A stretch of 64,000 bases of DNA from Mycobacterium sp. AT1. GTDB lineage: Bacteria > Actinomycetota > Actinomycetes > Mycobacteriales > Mycobacteriaceae. The notes below the pieces were generated by a model. That model made no database searches, was not told the origin of the DNA, and saw nothing but the letters and a program-made list of their open reading frames with translations. The stretch is taken from positions 28,457 through 92,456 of the forward strand of contig NZ_MVOC01000073.1 of NCBI RefSeq assembly GCF_002043095.1, read 5' to 3'. The position numbers and the translations under genes were made by a program. Below, piece by piece: positions 33,321 to 42,337 of the stretch; position 1 is the stretch's first letter, and each line of letters starts with the position of its first letter.

Positions 33321-33790
33321 GCACCGCGCGAAAGACGTTCGCCGCGTTGATGGAACGCACCGAGTTGATTCCCGACGCCGAATTGGACGCATTCTGGGAC
33401 ACCCTGCAGCCCGCCACCATCGACTTCATGATCGGGGAGTGGAAGGGCGGTGAGTTCGACACGGGCCACCGCGCCAACGGCTTCATGAAGCGGCTCAACT
33501 GGTTCGGCAAGACCTTCGTCTCCGCCTCCGACGCCAAGCCGCTGGTGTGCCTGGACGCCGAGGGAAACAAATTCTCCAACACCGAGGCCATGAAGGGCGA
33601 GGCGAGCCTGTGGCTCGAGGAGTTCCGCGGCGAGGTGACGGCGTCCATGGTCTACGACGGCGCCCCGGTGCACGACCACTTCAAGAAGGTCGACGACAAC
33701 GCCGTCGTTGGCATCATGAACGGCAAGGGCGCGCTGGACGACAGCGCCGGTTCACCACGACACCTGTACTTCTACCTGGAACGCGTCTAG
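33317..33790 (+). CDS. GXWXG/DUF4334 domain protein
   Basis: 157 residues from ATG 33317, overlapping the hisC2 stop in ATGA, so it is translationally coupled. The N-terminal MIGEWKGGEF matches the GXWXG motif. The C-terminal half (MVYDGAPVHDHFKKVDDNAVVGIMNGKG) matches DUF4334. The family may bind small hydrophobic ligands; function unknown. Confidence 0.8.
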   Translation: MSTARKTFAALMERTELIPDAELDAFWDTLQPATIDFMIGEWKGGEFDTGHRANGFMKRLNWFGKTFVSASDAKPLVCLDAEGNKFSNTEAMKGEASLWLEEFRGEVTASMVYDGAPVHDHFKKVDDNAVVGIMNGKGALDDSAGSPRHLYFYLERV

Positions 33791-33807
33791 CCCCTATCGT
33801 CAGTCAG

Positions 33808-34212
33808 ATGAGGACGCGCGTTCTGGGCGCCGCCGCGGTGTTCGTCGTCGCAGCCGCACTTGCCGGCTGTGATCGCACCACCGAGGGCACCGTGGCGATG
33901 ACCACCGAGGCCGGTCCCCCGCTGCGAAGCTCGACCTCGGCGCGACCCACCCCGTCCTCACCTCGGACCTCGACACCGCGGACGTAGTCCAACACTCCGC
34001 CGCCGGGCGATCCTTTCGCAGTGACGTGCCAGGAGTACGTCGACCTCGACGAAGCGAACCGGACCGCCGTGGTCGAAGAAATCCTCAAGGACGAGACGGC
34101 GGTCCTCAGTCCCGGCGACTCCGAGATCGCGAAGACTCTGGCCGACGCGGTGTGCACGTTCCTGCCCGACAGCACGGTGGCCGAGATCCTGCTCGGCGAG
34201 ACCCCGCCCTGA
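33808..34212 (+). pseudogene. Lipoprotein gene interrupted by an in-frame TAG
   Basis: ATG 33808 starts a lipoprotein with lipobox LAGC (Cys21) and a Thr/Ser/Pro linker. TAG at 33985-33987 stops it after 59 residues. The same frame then continues without shift through NTPPPGDPFAV and TCQEYVDLDEANRT to a natural end at 34212 (LPDSTVAEILLGETPP). Together they form the layout of a mycobacterial lipoprotein: signal, linker, and a small helical domain with two cysteines. It is therefore probably a single nonsense-mutated gene, unless the stop is read through, is a sequence error, or the second part restarts at GTG 34021. Confidence 0.7.
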
Positions 34213-34244
34213 GCCCTGCTCCGCCTGGACGTAGCCTTCGTGCC

Positions 34245-35069
34245 ATGGGCGATGCATACGAATCCCTCACCGTCGACGTCGACGATCACGTCGCCACGGT
34301 CACGCTGACGGGCCCCGGCAAGGGCAACTCCATGGGGCCGGCGTTCTGGGCCGAACTCCCCGTCGCGTTCACCAAGCTCGACGCCGATCCGGACGTCCGC
34401 GCGATCGTGCTCACCGGATCGGGCAAGAACTTCAGCTACGGGCTGGACCTGGCCAGCATGGGCGGCACCCTGGCGCCGGTCCTCGCCGAGGGTGCGATGG
34501 CCAAGCCGCGCACCGAGTTCCACACCGAACTCAAGGCCATGCAGGGCACCATCACCGCAGTCGCGGACTGCCGCACACCGGTGATCGCGTCGATCCACGG
34601 GTGGTGCATCGGTGGCGGCGTCGACCTGATCTCGGCCGTCGACATCCGCTACGCCAGCGCCGACGCCAAGTTCTCCGTGCGCGAGGTCAAGCTCGCGATG
34701 GTCGCCGACGTCGGCAGCCTCGCTCGGCTGCCGCTGATCCTGTCCGACGGCCATCTGCGTGAGCTCGCGTTGACGGGCAAGGACGTCGACGCCGCGCGCG
34801 CCGAGAAGATCGGCTTGGTCAACGACGTGTTCCCCGACGCCGAGGCCTCGCTGGCCGCCGCGCACGAGACGGCACGGGAGATCGCCGCCAACCCGCCGCT
34901 GGTGGTCCGCGGCATCAAGGACGTCCTCGACGAGCAGCGCACCGCGCAGGTGTCGGCGAGCCTGCGCTACGTGGCGGCGTGGAATTCGGCGTTCCTGGCG
35001 TCCAAGGACCTGACCGAGGGCATCACCGCGATGTTCGCGAAGCGGCCGCCGGAGTTCACCGGGGAGTAG
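34245..35069 (+). CDS. echA21: Enoyl-CoA hydratase/isomerase family protein
   Basis: 274 residues of the crotonase fold. The acyl-CoA oxyanion-hole segments are VLTGSGKNFSYGLDLASMG and IHGWCIGGGVDLISAVD. The position usually holding the catalytic Glu after FSVREVKLAMVADVG carries Asp, as in dienoyl-CoA-isomerase-like members, so isomerase rather than hydratase activity is possible. ATG 34245 is preceded by TAGCCT (34232-34237), leaderless. Same position as Rv3774 in M. tuberculosis. Confidence 0.82.
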   Translation: MGDAYESLTVDVDDHVATVTLTGPGKGNSMGPAFWAELPVAFTKLDADPDVRAIVLTGSGKNFSYGLDLASMGGTLAPVLAEGAMAKPRTEFHTELKAMQGTITAVADCRTPVIASIHGWCIGGGVDLISAVDIRYASADAKFSVREVKLAMVADVGSLARLPLILSDGHLRELALTGKDVDAARAEKIGLVNDVFPDAEASLAAAHETAREIAANPPLVVRGIKDVLDEQRTAQVSASLRYVAAWNSAFLASKDLTEGITAMFAKRPPEFTGE

Positions 35070-35282
35070 TTGGAACCGGAACCGGGCGGCAACATGCGAC
35101 CACCGAAGTAAGTCGACCCAGCCTCCGCACCACACCGAGGAGCAACTCTGCGCCGCGGCCGCCGCGAGTGAACCCCTGCTTCTGGACGTGGCCAAGCACG
35201 GCCTGACCATCGCCGGCACACGGGCTTGGCTGAACTAGCAGTTGCGCCCAACGGGTAAGGCTGCCTCGCCACGGATATCGTG
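35070..35282. other. Degenerate interval with possible gene remnant
   Basis: No complete gene. A frame ending at a TAG (35236-35238) reads EEQLCAAAAASEPLLLDVAK and on to GTRAWLN. It resembles the end of a protein but has no convincing start. It may be debris of an insertion next to the tRNA-Ser gene. Confidence 0.3.
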
Positions 35283-35669
35283 ATGACCGGACAACGCGAC
35301 TGCGACTCCACAGTCACATCGGGGCGGATGGACAAGGCAACGGAGTTCCTCGACCTAGCCGCGTTCGCGGAGGACACCCACCCCACTGCGGCCGCTCACC
35401 TGTATGTCGACGCTGGTATCGCCGCTGCGGACGTGATCTGCTGCGTGCGACTCGGCATGCATTCGAATACCGGTAGCCACAGCGAGGCCCGCGCGCTACT
35501 GAAGAAGGCGGAGAGCGGGTCCGAGCGGCACCTCGCCACATTGCCAAGCCTCAAGAACAAGGCTGCGTACACGCACGAGCCGATCTCCCCCGCGGAGTGC
35601 AAGAAGATGAATCGCGCGGCGGGTCACTTGGTCGAGGCCGCCAAAAGGGCAATGGCTTCCACACGCTGA
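35283..35669 (+). CDS. Small HEPN-like helical protein
   Basis: 128 residues from ATG 35283 (ATG 35328 is an alternative). It is all-helical with the pattern of HEPN domains: ATEFLDLAAFAEDTHPTAAAHLYVDAGIAAADVICCVRLG, then SEARALLKKAE, LPSLKNKAAYTHEPIS, and RAAGHLVEAAKRAM. The R-x4-6-H catalytic motif of toxin HEPN RNases is not clearly present, so it may not be a nuclease. It sits 58 bp from the 3' end of tRNA-Ser(TGA), a position often used by inserted DNA. No nucleotidyltransferase partner is visible. Confidence 0.5.
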   Translation: MTGQRDCDSTVTSGRMDKATEFLDLAAFAEDTHPTAAAHLYVDAGIAAADVICCVRLGMHSNTGSHSEARALLKKAESGSERHLATLPSLKNKAAYTHEPISPAECKKMNRAAGHLVEAAKRAMASTR

Positions 35670-35727
35670 ACAAACGCCGGAAAACGGCAAGCAACCGATC
35701 ATTTCGACGGGGCCCGGGCTCAAAGAG

Positions 35728-35814
35728 CGGTGGCGGAGGGATTTGAACCCCCGGACGGTGTTAGCCGTCTCTCGCTTTCAAGGCGAGTGCATTAGGCCGC
35801 TCTGCCACGCCACC
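35728..35814 (-). tRNA. tRNA-Ser(TGA)
   Basis: 87 nt; acceptor GGTGGCG with CGCCACC. The anticodon loop CTTGAAA gives TGA, and there is a long variable arm. Its T-arm and acceptor end are very similar to tRNA-Ser(CGA) at 14376, the integration site of the element. Confidence 0.95.
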
Positions 35815-35876
35815 GCCGACAACTCTAGGCGAGCGGGCCCCGAACCACCCTCGCGGGCGGTAGTAGCGTTGGGCCC

Positions 35877-36860
35877 ATGCGTGCGATCGTTGTCGAACCA
35901 GGCCCGACCCTTGCCTGGCAAGAGGTCCCGGACGTCACCGCCGCCGACGGCGAGGTGGTCGTCGACGTCGTCACCGCGGGGGTCAACCGCGCCGACCTGC
36001 TGCAGGCCGCCGGCCACTATCCGCCCCCGCCAGGGGCCAGCACGACGATCGGCCTCGAAGTCTCCGGCCATATCTCGGAGGTGGGCGCCGGGGTCACCGC
36101 GTGGACGGTCGGTCAGCCCGTGTGCGCCCTGCTCGCCGGGGGCGGCTACGCCGAGCGCGTGGCGGTGCCCGCCGGTCAGGTGATGCCCATTCCCGACGGC
36201 GTTGGTCTGCACGAGGCCGCCGCGCTGCCCGAGGTCGCGTGCACGGTGTGGTCGAACCTCGGCATGACGGCGCATCTGGCCGCCGGGCAGACGGTCCTCT
36301 TCCACGGCGGCGCAAGCGGTATCGGCACCCACGGCATCCAGGTGGCCCGCGCGCTGGGATGCCGCGTCGCCGTCACGGCGGGCTCGGCCAAGAAGCTCGA
36401 GGTGTGCCGCGCGCTCGGTGCCGACATCACCGTCAACTACCGCGACGAGGACTTCGTCGAGCGGATCAAGGCCGAGACCGACGGAGTCGGCGCCGACGTC
36501 ATCCTCGACCTCCTCGGCGCGTCGTACCTGGACCGCAACATCGACGCCGTGGCACCGGACGGCCGGATCATCGTCATCGGCTTCCAAGGGGGCCTGAAGG
36601 CCGAGTTGAACTTCGGCAAGCTCATGGCCAAGCGTGCGGGCGTCATCTCCACGGCGCTGCGCTCGCGTCCCGTCGACGGGCCCTCGGGCAAGAGCGCCAT
36701 CGTCGCCTCGGTGGTGGAGAACGTGTGGCCGATGGTCGCCGACGGACGGGTGCGGCCCATCATCGGCGCCGAACTGCCCGTCGAGCAGGCGTCCGACGCT
36801 CATCGACTACTGGAGTCAGGCGACGCCCACGGGAAAGTGCTTCTGCGCGTTCGGGATTGA
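35877..36860 (+). CDS. Quinone oxidoreductase-like (zeta-crystallin family) protein
   Basis: 327 residues of the zinc-free medium-chain dehydrogenase group. The N-terminal GroES-like domain has GVNRADLLQAAGHYPPPPGA. The NADPH-binding motif is HGGASGIGTHGIQVARALG, with NYRDEDF further on, as in NAD(P)H:quinone reductases (PIG3-like). Substrate unknown. ATG 35877 is 7 nt after TAGCGT (35864-35869). Equivalent of Rv3777. Confidence 0.85.
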   Translation: MRAIVVEPGPTLAWQEVPDVTAADGEVVVDVVTAGVNRADLLQAAGHYPPPPGASTTIGLEVSGHISEVGAGVTAWTVGQPVCALLAGGGYAERVAVPAGQVMPIPDGVGLHEAAALPEVACTVWSNLGMTAHLAAGQTVLFHGGASGIGTHGIQVARALGCRVAVTAGSAKKLEVCRALGADITVNYRDEDFVERIKAETDGVGADVILDLLGASYLDRNIDAVAPDGRIIVIGFQGGLKAELNFGKLMAKRAGVISTALRSRPVDGPSGKSAIVASVVENVWPMVADGRVRPIIGAELPVEQASDAHRLLESGDAHGKVLLRVRD

Positions 36861-36861
36861 G

Positions 36862-38058
36862 CTAGCCGAGCGAGGCGAGCGCGCGGACCAACTGGTCGAC
36901 CTCGGCCATCGTCGTGTAGTGCGCCAGACCGATCGTGACGGCGCCGCCGATGTCGTTGACCCCGATCAGGTCGAGCACCCTGGACGTGGTGTTCAGCGAC
37001 GCCAGCACCCCGTTGTCGGCAAGCCTCTGCACGACCCGCGCGGCAGGCACCCCGTGAAGGGCGAAGCTCAGCACGGGAATGCGCTCCTCGGGCTGCCCGA
37101 TCACCATCACCAGCGGCAGCGACCGCAAAGACGTCAGCAGGTACTCGAACAGCCGGTCCATGTAGGCGGACGCCGATTGCATTGAGACGGTGAGTCTTTC
37201 ACGCCGGGTACCGGTCGCCGACTCGTCGAGGTTCGCCAAGTATTCGACGCTGGCCACCACACCGGCGAGCATGCCGAACTGGTGTGTTCCCATCTCGAGC
37301 CGCTCGACACCGGCCGCCAGCGGATCCAGCGACACCGAGCTGAACGACTCGATCGTCGACGGATCGCGGAACACCAGCGCACCGATGGGCGGGCCACCCC
37401 ACGCCACGGTGTTCAGCGCGAGAATGTCGGCCTCGATCTCGTTGACGTCGACCAACCGGTACGGCGCCGCCGCCGAATGGTCGACGACCATCGTCCCGCC
37501 GCTCTCGTGGAGCAGCTTGGTGACCGGACGCAGATCGGTAACCGCTCCGATGGCCGACGAGGCCGACGTGATGGCGACCAACTTGGTCGGCTTGTCGATC
37601 AGCGATTCCCACTGATAGGCGGGCAGCTCACCCGTCTCGATGTCGACCTCGGCCCACTTGACCTTGGCGCCATAGCGATTCGCGGCACGCAGCCAGGGGG
37701 CGATGTTCGCCTCGTCGTCGAGCCGCGTGACGACGAGTTCGTGGCCAAGCCCCACCCGCGACGCCGAGGCGTCGGCGAGCGACGTGAGGAGAATGGCCCG
37801 GTCGGCGCCGAGCACGACCCCGCGCGGGTCGGCTCCGACGAGGTCCGCCACCGCCTGCCGGGCCGCCTGCAGCACCGCGGCGCTGCGCAGCGCAGCGGGG
37901 TGGGGACCCTGCCCCGTGGTCATCGAGCCGCGGAAGGCCGTCGAGACGGTGGTCGCCACCGAGTCGGGCAGCAACATGCCGTTCTGCGCGTCGAAGTGGA
38001 CCCAGCCGTCGCCCAGTGACGGGTGCAAACCACGCACCCGGGCGACGTCGTATGCCAT
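36862..38058 (-). CDS. Cysteine desulfurase-like PLP protein (TIGR01976-type)
   Basis: 398 residues from ATG 38058. It is an aminotransferase class V/SufS-like fold: HFDAQNGMLLPDSVATTV at the N terminus, DEANIAPWLRAANRYGAKVKW, MVVDHSAAAPYRLVDV, and VAWGGPPIGALVFRD, where the usual lysine-bearing HKxxGP-type loop lies. A lysine is not obvious in that loop, so PLP chemistry may be altered or the protein may be non-catalytic. Equivalent to Rv3778c; convergent with the quinone reductase gene. Confidence 0.75.
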   Translation of the reverse strand: MAYDVARVRGLHPSLGDGWVHFDAQNGMLLPDSVATTVSTAFRGSMTTGQGPHPAALRSAAVLQAARQAVADLVGADPRGVVLGADRAILLTSLADASASRVGLGHELVVTRLDDEANIAPWLRAANRYGAKVKWAEVDIETGELPAYQWESLIDKPTKLVAITSASSAIGAVTDLRPVTKLLHESGGTMVVDHSAAAPYRLVDVNEIEADILALNTVAWGGPPIGALVFRDPSTIESFSSVSLDPLAAGVERLEMGTHQFGMLAGVVASVEYLANLDESATGTRRERLTVSMQSASAYMDRLFEYLLTSLRSLPLVMVIGQPEERIPVLSFALHGVPAARVVQRLADNGVLASLNTTSRVLDLIGVNDIGGAVTIGLAHYTTMAEVDQLVRALASLG

Positions 38059-38166
38059 GCCTGCCACCTTCGAGCCCTGTGAATAACGCGACCGAACAGA
38101 TTGCCGATGGTGCCCGTCGAGTACGCCGTGACGGACCAAGTTCACCTGCGTGGTCATACTAGTGCA

Positions 38167-40113
38167 GTGAGCTTGGCGTCCGGAGTGCTAGTCGCGTGGA
38201 CGTTGCTCATCATCCCAGGAGCAACCATCGCCAGGGCTGCACAGCTAACGTGGCCAACCGCTGTCGCGGTGGCCCCGGCGCTGACCTACGGCACCGTGGC
38301 GCTGGCAATTCTTCCCATGGGCGCGGTCGGCGTCCCGTGGAATCTGTGGACCGCACTTCTCGCCCTGCTCGTCGTCGTGGCCGTCGTCGCGGGTTTGCAG
38401 GCAGCACGGGCGCGGTGGCGCGAACGCCCCCCGGACGGGGAGCCGATGGCGTCGGGACCCGCGTTGGTCGTCGCCGCGGGCGTCGCCCTCGGTGCGATGT
38501 TGATCACACTCGCAGCTATCCGCGGCATGCCGAACTGGCAATCGATACCGAGCACTTGGGATTCGGTCTGGCACGCCAACACGGTCCGGTTCATCCTCGA
38601 GACCGGGCAGGCGTCACCCACCCACATGGGCGAGCTTCGCAACGTCGAAACCCACGACGCGCTTTACTACCCGTCGGCGTTCCACGCGCTGGCCGCAATC
38701 CAGTGCCAGCTCACCGGCGTCGCCGCGACCACCGCGTACACCTTGAACTCGCTGGCCGTCTCGGTCTGGTTGTTCCCGGCCAGCGCGGCGGCGCTCGCGT
38801 GGCACCTGCTGCGTGGCCGCGAGGTCGGCCAATGGCAGGCAGCGGGCTCGGCGGCTGCCGCCGCGGCGTTGGCCGCCTCGTTCACCGCGGTCCCCTACGT
38901 CGAGTTCGACACGGCGTCCATGCCCAACCTGGCGGCGTACGGGCTGGCCGTGCCAACCGCGCTGCTGACCATCTCGGCGTTGCGGCACCGCGACCGGATA
39001 CCGCTGGCAGTGCTCGCGCTGCTCGGGGTGTTCTCGGTGCACATCACCGGTGGCGTGGTGACGGTCCTCTTCATCACGGGATGGTGGCTGGCCGAGGGGC
39101 TCTGGCGCCCGGTCCGCGGTCGGCTCGCCGACTTCGGCACGCTGGTCGCGGTCGCCGCGCCTGCGGTGGTGCTGCTACTTCCCCAGTTCGTCGGCGTTCT
39201 GCAGCAAGCCGAGATCATCGCCGGGCACGAGTTCGACACCCACGAGGGCAAGAAGAAGGCGTTGTTCGACGCCGTCGTCCAGCACACCAGGCACCTCAAC
39301 GACTATCCGATCCAGAACGCGCTCATCGCGCTGGCCGCGATCGGCTTCGTCATCCTGCTGATCCGGCGGATCTGGTGGCCTGCTGCGATCTGGCTGGTGC
39401 TGGTGTACTCGATCGTGCACTCGTCGGCCCCGTTCGGCGGAGCGCTCGGCAAGGTCACGGCGCTGTTCACCGACCTGTTCTACAGCGATCCGCGCCGTCT
39501 GTCGGCGGTGGTGACGATGCTGCTGGCCCCCATGGCAGGCATCGCGCTGTTCAGCATCACCACGGCCGCGCTGGCGGGGCTGCGTCGAATCGTCCCGCGG
39601 CTGAACACCCGCATCGTCCACGCCGTCACCGCGGCCGTCCTGGTGACCGTCTCCATCGGCATGGCCTGGCACTACTTCCCCCGACATCGGCACCTGATCG
39701 GGGAGAAGTATGACCAGGTGATCATCGACGACAAGGACATCGAGGCCTTCGCCTACCTCTCGACCCTGCCGGGAGCCCGCGACACCCTCATCGGAAACGC
39801 CAACACCGACGGCACGGCCTGGATGTACGCCGTCGCCGGGCTCCATCCGCTGTGGACGCACTACGACTACCCGCAGCAGCAGGGCCCCGGGTACAACCGC
39901 TTCATCTTCTGGGCCTACGCCGACGACGCGGACACCGATCCCCGGGTCGCCGAGGCCGTGCGCGCACTCGACATCAGGTACGTCATCACCAGCACACCGG
40001 TGGTCCGCGGGTTCGTCATGCCCGACGGACTAGTCTCGCTAGGCAAGTCGAAGTCGTGGAGGCTCATCTACGACAACGGCGAGGACCACATCTATGAGTG
40101 GCAGGGAAGTTAG
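38167..40113 (+). CDS. GT-C membrane glycosyltransferase of arabinogalactan (Rv3779 type)
   Basis: 648 residues from GTG 38167, chosen because CATACT (38155-38160) lies 6 nt upstream and because the protein then begins directly with its first membrane helix. There are about 13 membrane segments. A soluble loop (WDSVWHANTVRFILETGQ) after the early helices holds acidic residues as in GT-C enzymes. The C-terminal domain is extracytoplasmic. The M. tuberculosis counterpart Rv3779 has been linked to transfer of galactosamine to arabinogalactan from a polyprenyl carrier; the same role is inferred here. Confidence 0.8.
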   Translation: MSLASGVLVAWTLLIIPGATIARAAQLTWPTAVAVAPALTYGTVALAILPMGAVGVPWNLWTALLALLVVVAVVAGLQAARARWRERPPDGEPMASGPALVVAAGVALGAMLITLAAIRGMPNWQSIPSTWDSVWHANTVRFILETGQASPTHMGELRNVETHDALYYPSAFHALAAIQCQLTGVAATTAYTLNSLAVSVWLFPASAAALAWHLLRGREVGQWQAAGSAAAAAALAASFTAVPYVEFDTASMPNLAAYGLAVPTALLTISALRHRDRIPLAVLALLGVFSVHITGGVVTVLFITGWWLAEGLWRPVRGRLADFGTLVAVAAPAVVLLLPQFVGVLQQAEIIAGHEFDTHEGKKKALFDAVVQHTRHLNDYPIQNALIALAAIGFVILLIRRIWWPAAIWLVLVYSIVHSSAPFGGALGKVTALFTDLFYSDPRRLSAVVTMLLAPMAGIALFSITTAALAGLRRIVPRLNTRIVHAVTAAVLVTVSIGMAWHYFPRHRHLIGEKYDQVIIDDKDIEAFAYLSTLPGARDTLIGNANTDGTAWMYAVAGLHPLWTHYDYPQQQGPGYNRFIFWAYADDADTDPRVAEAVRALDIRYVITSTPVVRGFVMPDGLVSLGKSKSWRLIYDNGEDHIYEWQGS

Positions 40114-40132
40114 ATCCAAGGGAGTGTCAGAC

Positions 40133-40636
40133 GTGACGAGTAACGCCGACGAGAACGACATCGAGATCATCGGGGACGTCTCCGCGATGGGCGACGACGC
40201 CGACGGCAAGTCCCTGAGCGATCTGGTCGAACAACCGGCCAAGGTCATGCGCATCGGCACCATGATCAAGCAGCTGCTCGAGGAAGTCCGGGCAGCACCG
40301 CTCGACGACGCCAGCCGGAGCCGGCTCCGCGACATCCACGCCCGCAGCGTCCGGGAGCTCGAAGAGGGCCTCGCACCAGAACTGCGCGAGGAACTCGAGC
40401 GGCTCGCCCTGCCCTTCGGCGAGGACACGCTGCCCTCGGACGCCGAGCTGCGGATCGCCCAGGCCCAGCTCGTCGGCTGGCTCGAGGGACTGTTCCACGG
40501 CATTCAGACGGCACTCTTCGCCCAGCAGATGGCGGCGCGCGCTCAGCTCGAGCAGATGCGCCAACTGCCGCCGGGCGCCGGGGGCGCGCCAGGTCCGCGC
40601 GGCCCGGGCAGCTCTGGCACCGGGCAGTACCTCTAG
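40133..40636 (+). CDS. bpa: Bacterial proteasome activator Bpa (PafE)
   Basis: 167 residues from GTG 40133, preceded by AAGGGAG. The helical core LSDLVEQPAKVMRIGTMIKQLLEEVR and GWLEGLFHGIQTALFAQQMA is near-invariant in mycobacterial Bpa. The protein ends in GQYL, the motif that docks into the 20S proteasome alpha ring. It forms a dodecameric ring that opens the core particle without ATP and feeds it unfolded proteins such as HspR. Located just before wzt, as in M. tuberculosis (Rv3780). Confidence 0.9.
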   Translation: MTSNADENDIEIIGDVSAMGDDADGKSLSDLVEQPAKVMRIGTMIKQLLEEVRAAPLDDASRSRLRDIHARSVRELEEGLAPELREELERLALPFGEDTLPSDAELRIAQAQLVGWLEGLFHGIQTALFAQQMAARAQLEQMRQLPPGAGGAPGPRGPGSSGTGQYL

Positions 40637-40638
40637 CG

Positions 40639-41448
40639 GTGTCCGATCCCCACATCGAGACCCAGAACGCGTGGGTCGAGTTTCCGATCTTCGACGCCAA
40701 GTCGCGATCACTGAAGAAGGCGTTCCTTGGCAAGGCGGGCGGCACGATCGGCCGCAACGAGTCGAACGTCGTCGTCATCGAGGCCCTCCGCGACATCACC
40801 CTGTCGTTGAAGATGGGCGACCGCGTCGGCCTCGTCGGTCACAACGGCGCAGGCAAGTCGACGCTGCTGCGATTGCTGTCCGGCATCTACGAACCGACCC
40901 GCGGGTCGGCGACCGTCCGGGGCCGGGTGGCACCTGTGTTCGACCTGGGCGTCGGCATGGACCCCGAGATATCCGGATTCGAGAACATCGTCATCCGTGG
41001 AATGTTCCTGGGGCAAACCCGCAAACAAATGGCGGCCAAGGTCGACGAGATCGCCGAGTTCACCGAACTCGGCGACTACCTGTCGATGCCGCTGCGCACC
41101 TACTCGACGGGAATGCGGGTGCGCCTGGCCATGGGCGTCGTCACCAGTATCGACCCGGAGATCCTGCTGCTCGACGAGGGCATCGGCGCGGTGGACGCCG
41201 AGTTCATGAAGAAGGCCCGCACCCGGCTGCAGGATCTGGTGGCCCGGTCCGGAATCTTGGTGTTCGCAAGCCATTCCAACGAGTTCCTGGCCCAGCTTTG
41301 TGACACCGCCATGTGGGTGGACCACGGCACCATCAGGTTGACCGGCGGAATCGAGGACGTCGTACGCGCCTACGAGGGCGACGACGCAGCCCACCACGTC
41401 CGCGAAGTCATCGAGGAGAACAAGCGCTCGGACGTCCGGCGTGAATGA
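40639..41448 (+). CDS. wzt: ABC transporter ATPase for lipid-linked galactan (Wzt)
   Basis: 269 residues from GTG 40639. Walker A GHNGAGKST (67-75), signature YSTGMRVRLAMG, and Walker B EILLLDEGIGAVD are complete. It is a short Wzt without a C-terminal carbohydrate-binding domain. With Wzm it is the likely flippase for the decaprenyl-linked galactan precursor (Rv3781/Rv3783 system). It overlaps glfT1 by 8 bp. Confidence 0.9.
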   Translation: MSDPHIETQNAWVEFPIFDAKSRSLKKAFLGKAGGTIGRNESNVVVIEALRDITLSLKMGDRVGLVGHNGAGKSTLLRLLSGIYEPTRGSATVRGRVAPVFDLGVGMDPEISGFENIVIRGMFLGQTRKQMAAKVDEIAEFTELGDYLSMPLRTYSTGMRVRLAMGVVTSIDPEILLLDEGIGAVDAEFMKKARTRLQDLVARSGILVFASHSNEFLAQLCDTAMWVDHGTIRLTGGIEDVVRAYEGDDAAHHVREVIEENKRSDVRRE

Positions 41449-42337
41449 TCGTGTGATCGCCGTCGTGGTCACCCACCGGCGCGTGGCGGAACTCACCCTG
41501 TCACTGGACGTCGTGTCTGGGCAGACCAGGGCCCCCGACCACCTGATCGTCGTCGACAACGACGACGACGACCGCGTCCGGGAACTGGTTGCGGCCCAGC
41601 CCGTTCCGACCACCTACATCGGCTCTCGTCGCAATCTCGGCGGGGCGGGCGGCTTCGCCCTCGGGGTGCTCACGGCGCTGTCGCTTGGCGCGGACTGGGT
41701 GTGGCTGGCCGACGACGACGGAAGGCCCGCCGACGCCGACGTCCTCGGCACGCTGCTCGAGTGTGCGACCAGACATTCGCTGGCCGAAGTCTCACCGATG
41801 GTGTGCGACCTCGCCGATCCGACCCGGTTGGCGTTCCCGTTGCGCCGCGGATTGGTGTGGCGCAGGTGGGTTCACGAACTGCGCATCGACGGTTCCGGGG
41901 ATCTGCTGCCTGGCATCGCATCGTTGTTCAACGGCGCACTCTTTCGCGCGACCACACTGGAAGCCGTTGGCGTGCCCGACATTCGGTTGTTCATCCGCGG
42001 CGACGAGGTCGAGGTTCACCGTCGACTGGCGCGCTCCGGGTTGCCGTTCGGAACCTGCCTCGACGCGGTGTACCTGCACCCGCAGGGCTCCGACGAGTTC
42101 AAGCCAATCCTCGGCGGCCGGATGCACACCCAATATCCGGACGACGCCACCAAGCGCTACTTCACCTATCGCAATCGCGGTTACGTCCAGTCCCAGCCCG
42201 GCATGCGTCGGCTGATCCCCCAGGAGTGGGTGCGGTTTGGCTGGTTCTTCCTGGTGACCAGGCGCGATCCCGCCGGGCTGCGGGAGTGGATTCGGTTGCG
42301 GCGATTGGGCAGACGAGAGAGGTTCGGCAAGCAATGA
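41441..42337 (+). CDS. glfT1: Galactofuranosyltransferase GlfT1
   Basis: 298 residues, GT-A type GT2 enzyme. VIAVVVTHRRVAELTLSLD at the N terminus and the metal-binding LADDDG (Asp91-93) mark the nucleotide-sugar site. IRGDEVEVHRRLARSG supplies the acceptor/base region. It adds the first two galactofuranose residues to decaprenyl-PP-GlcNAc-Rha in galactan assembly. It lies between wzt and wzm, with ATGA coupling to wzm. Confidence 0.9.
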   Translation: MNDRVIAVVVTHRRVAELTLSLDVVSGQTRAPDHLIVVDNDDDDRVRELVAAQPVPTTYIGSRRNLGGAGGFALGVLTALSLGADWVWLADDDGRPADADVLGTLLECATRHSLAEVSPMVCDLADPTRLAFPLRRGLVWRRWVHELRIDGSGDLLPGIASLFNGALFRATTLEAVGVPDIRLFIRGDEVEVHRRLARSGLPFGTCLDAVYLHPQGSDEFKPILGGRMHTQYPDDATKRYFTYRNRGYVQSQPGMRRLIPQEWVRFGWFFLVTRRDPAGLREWIRLRRLGRRERFGKQ

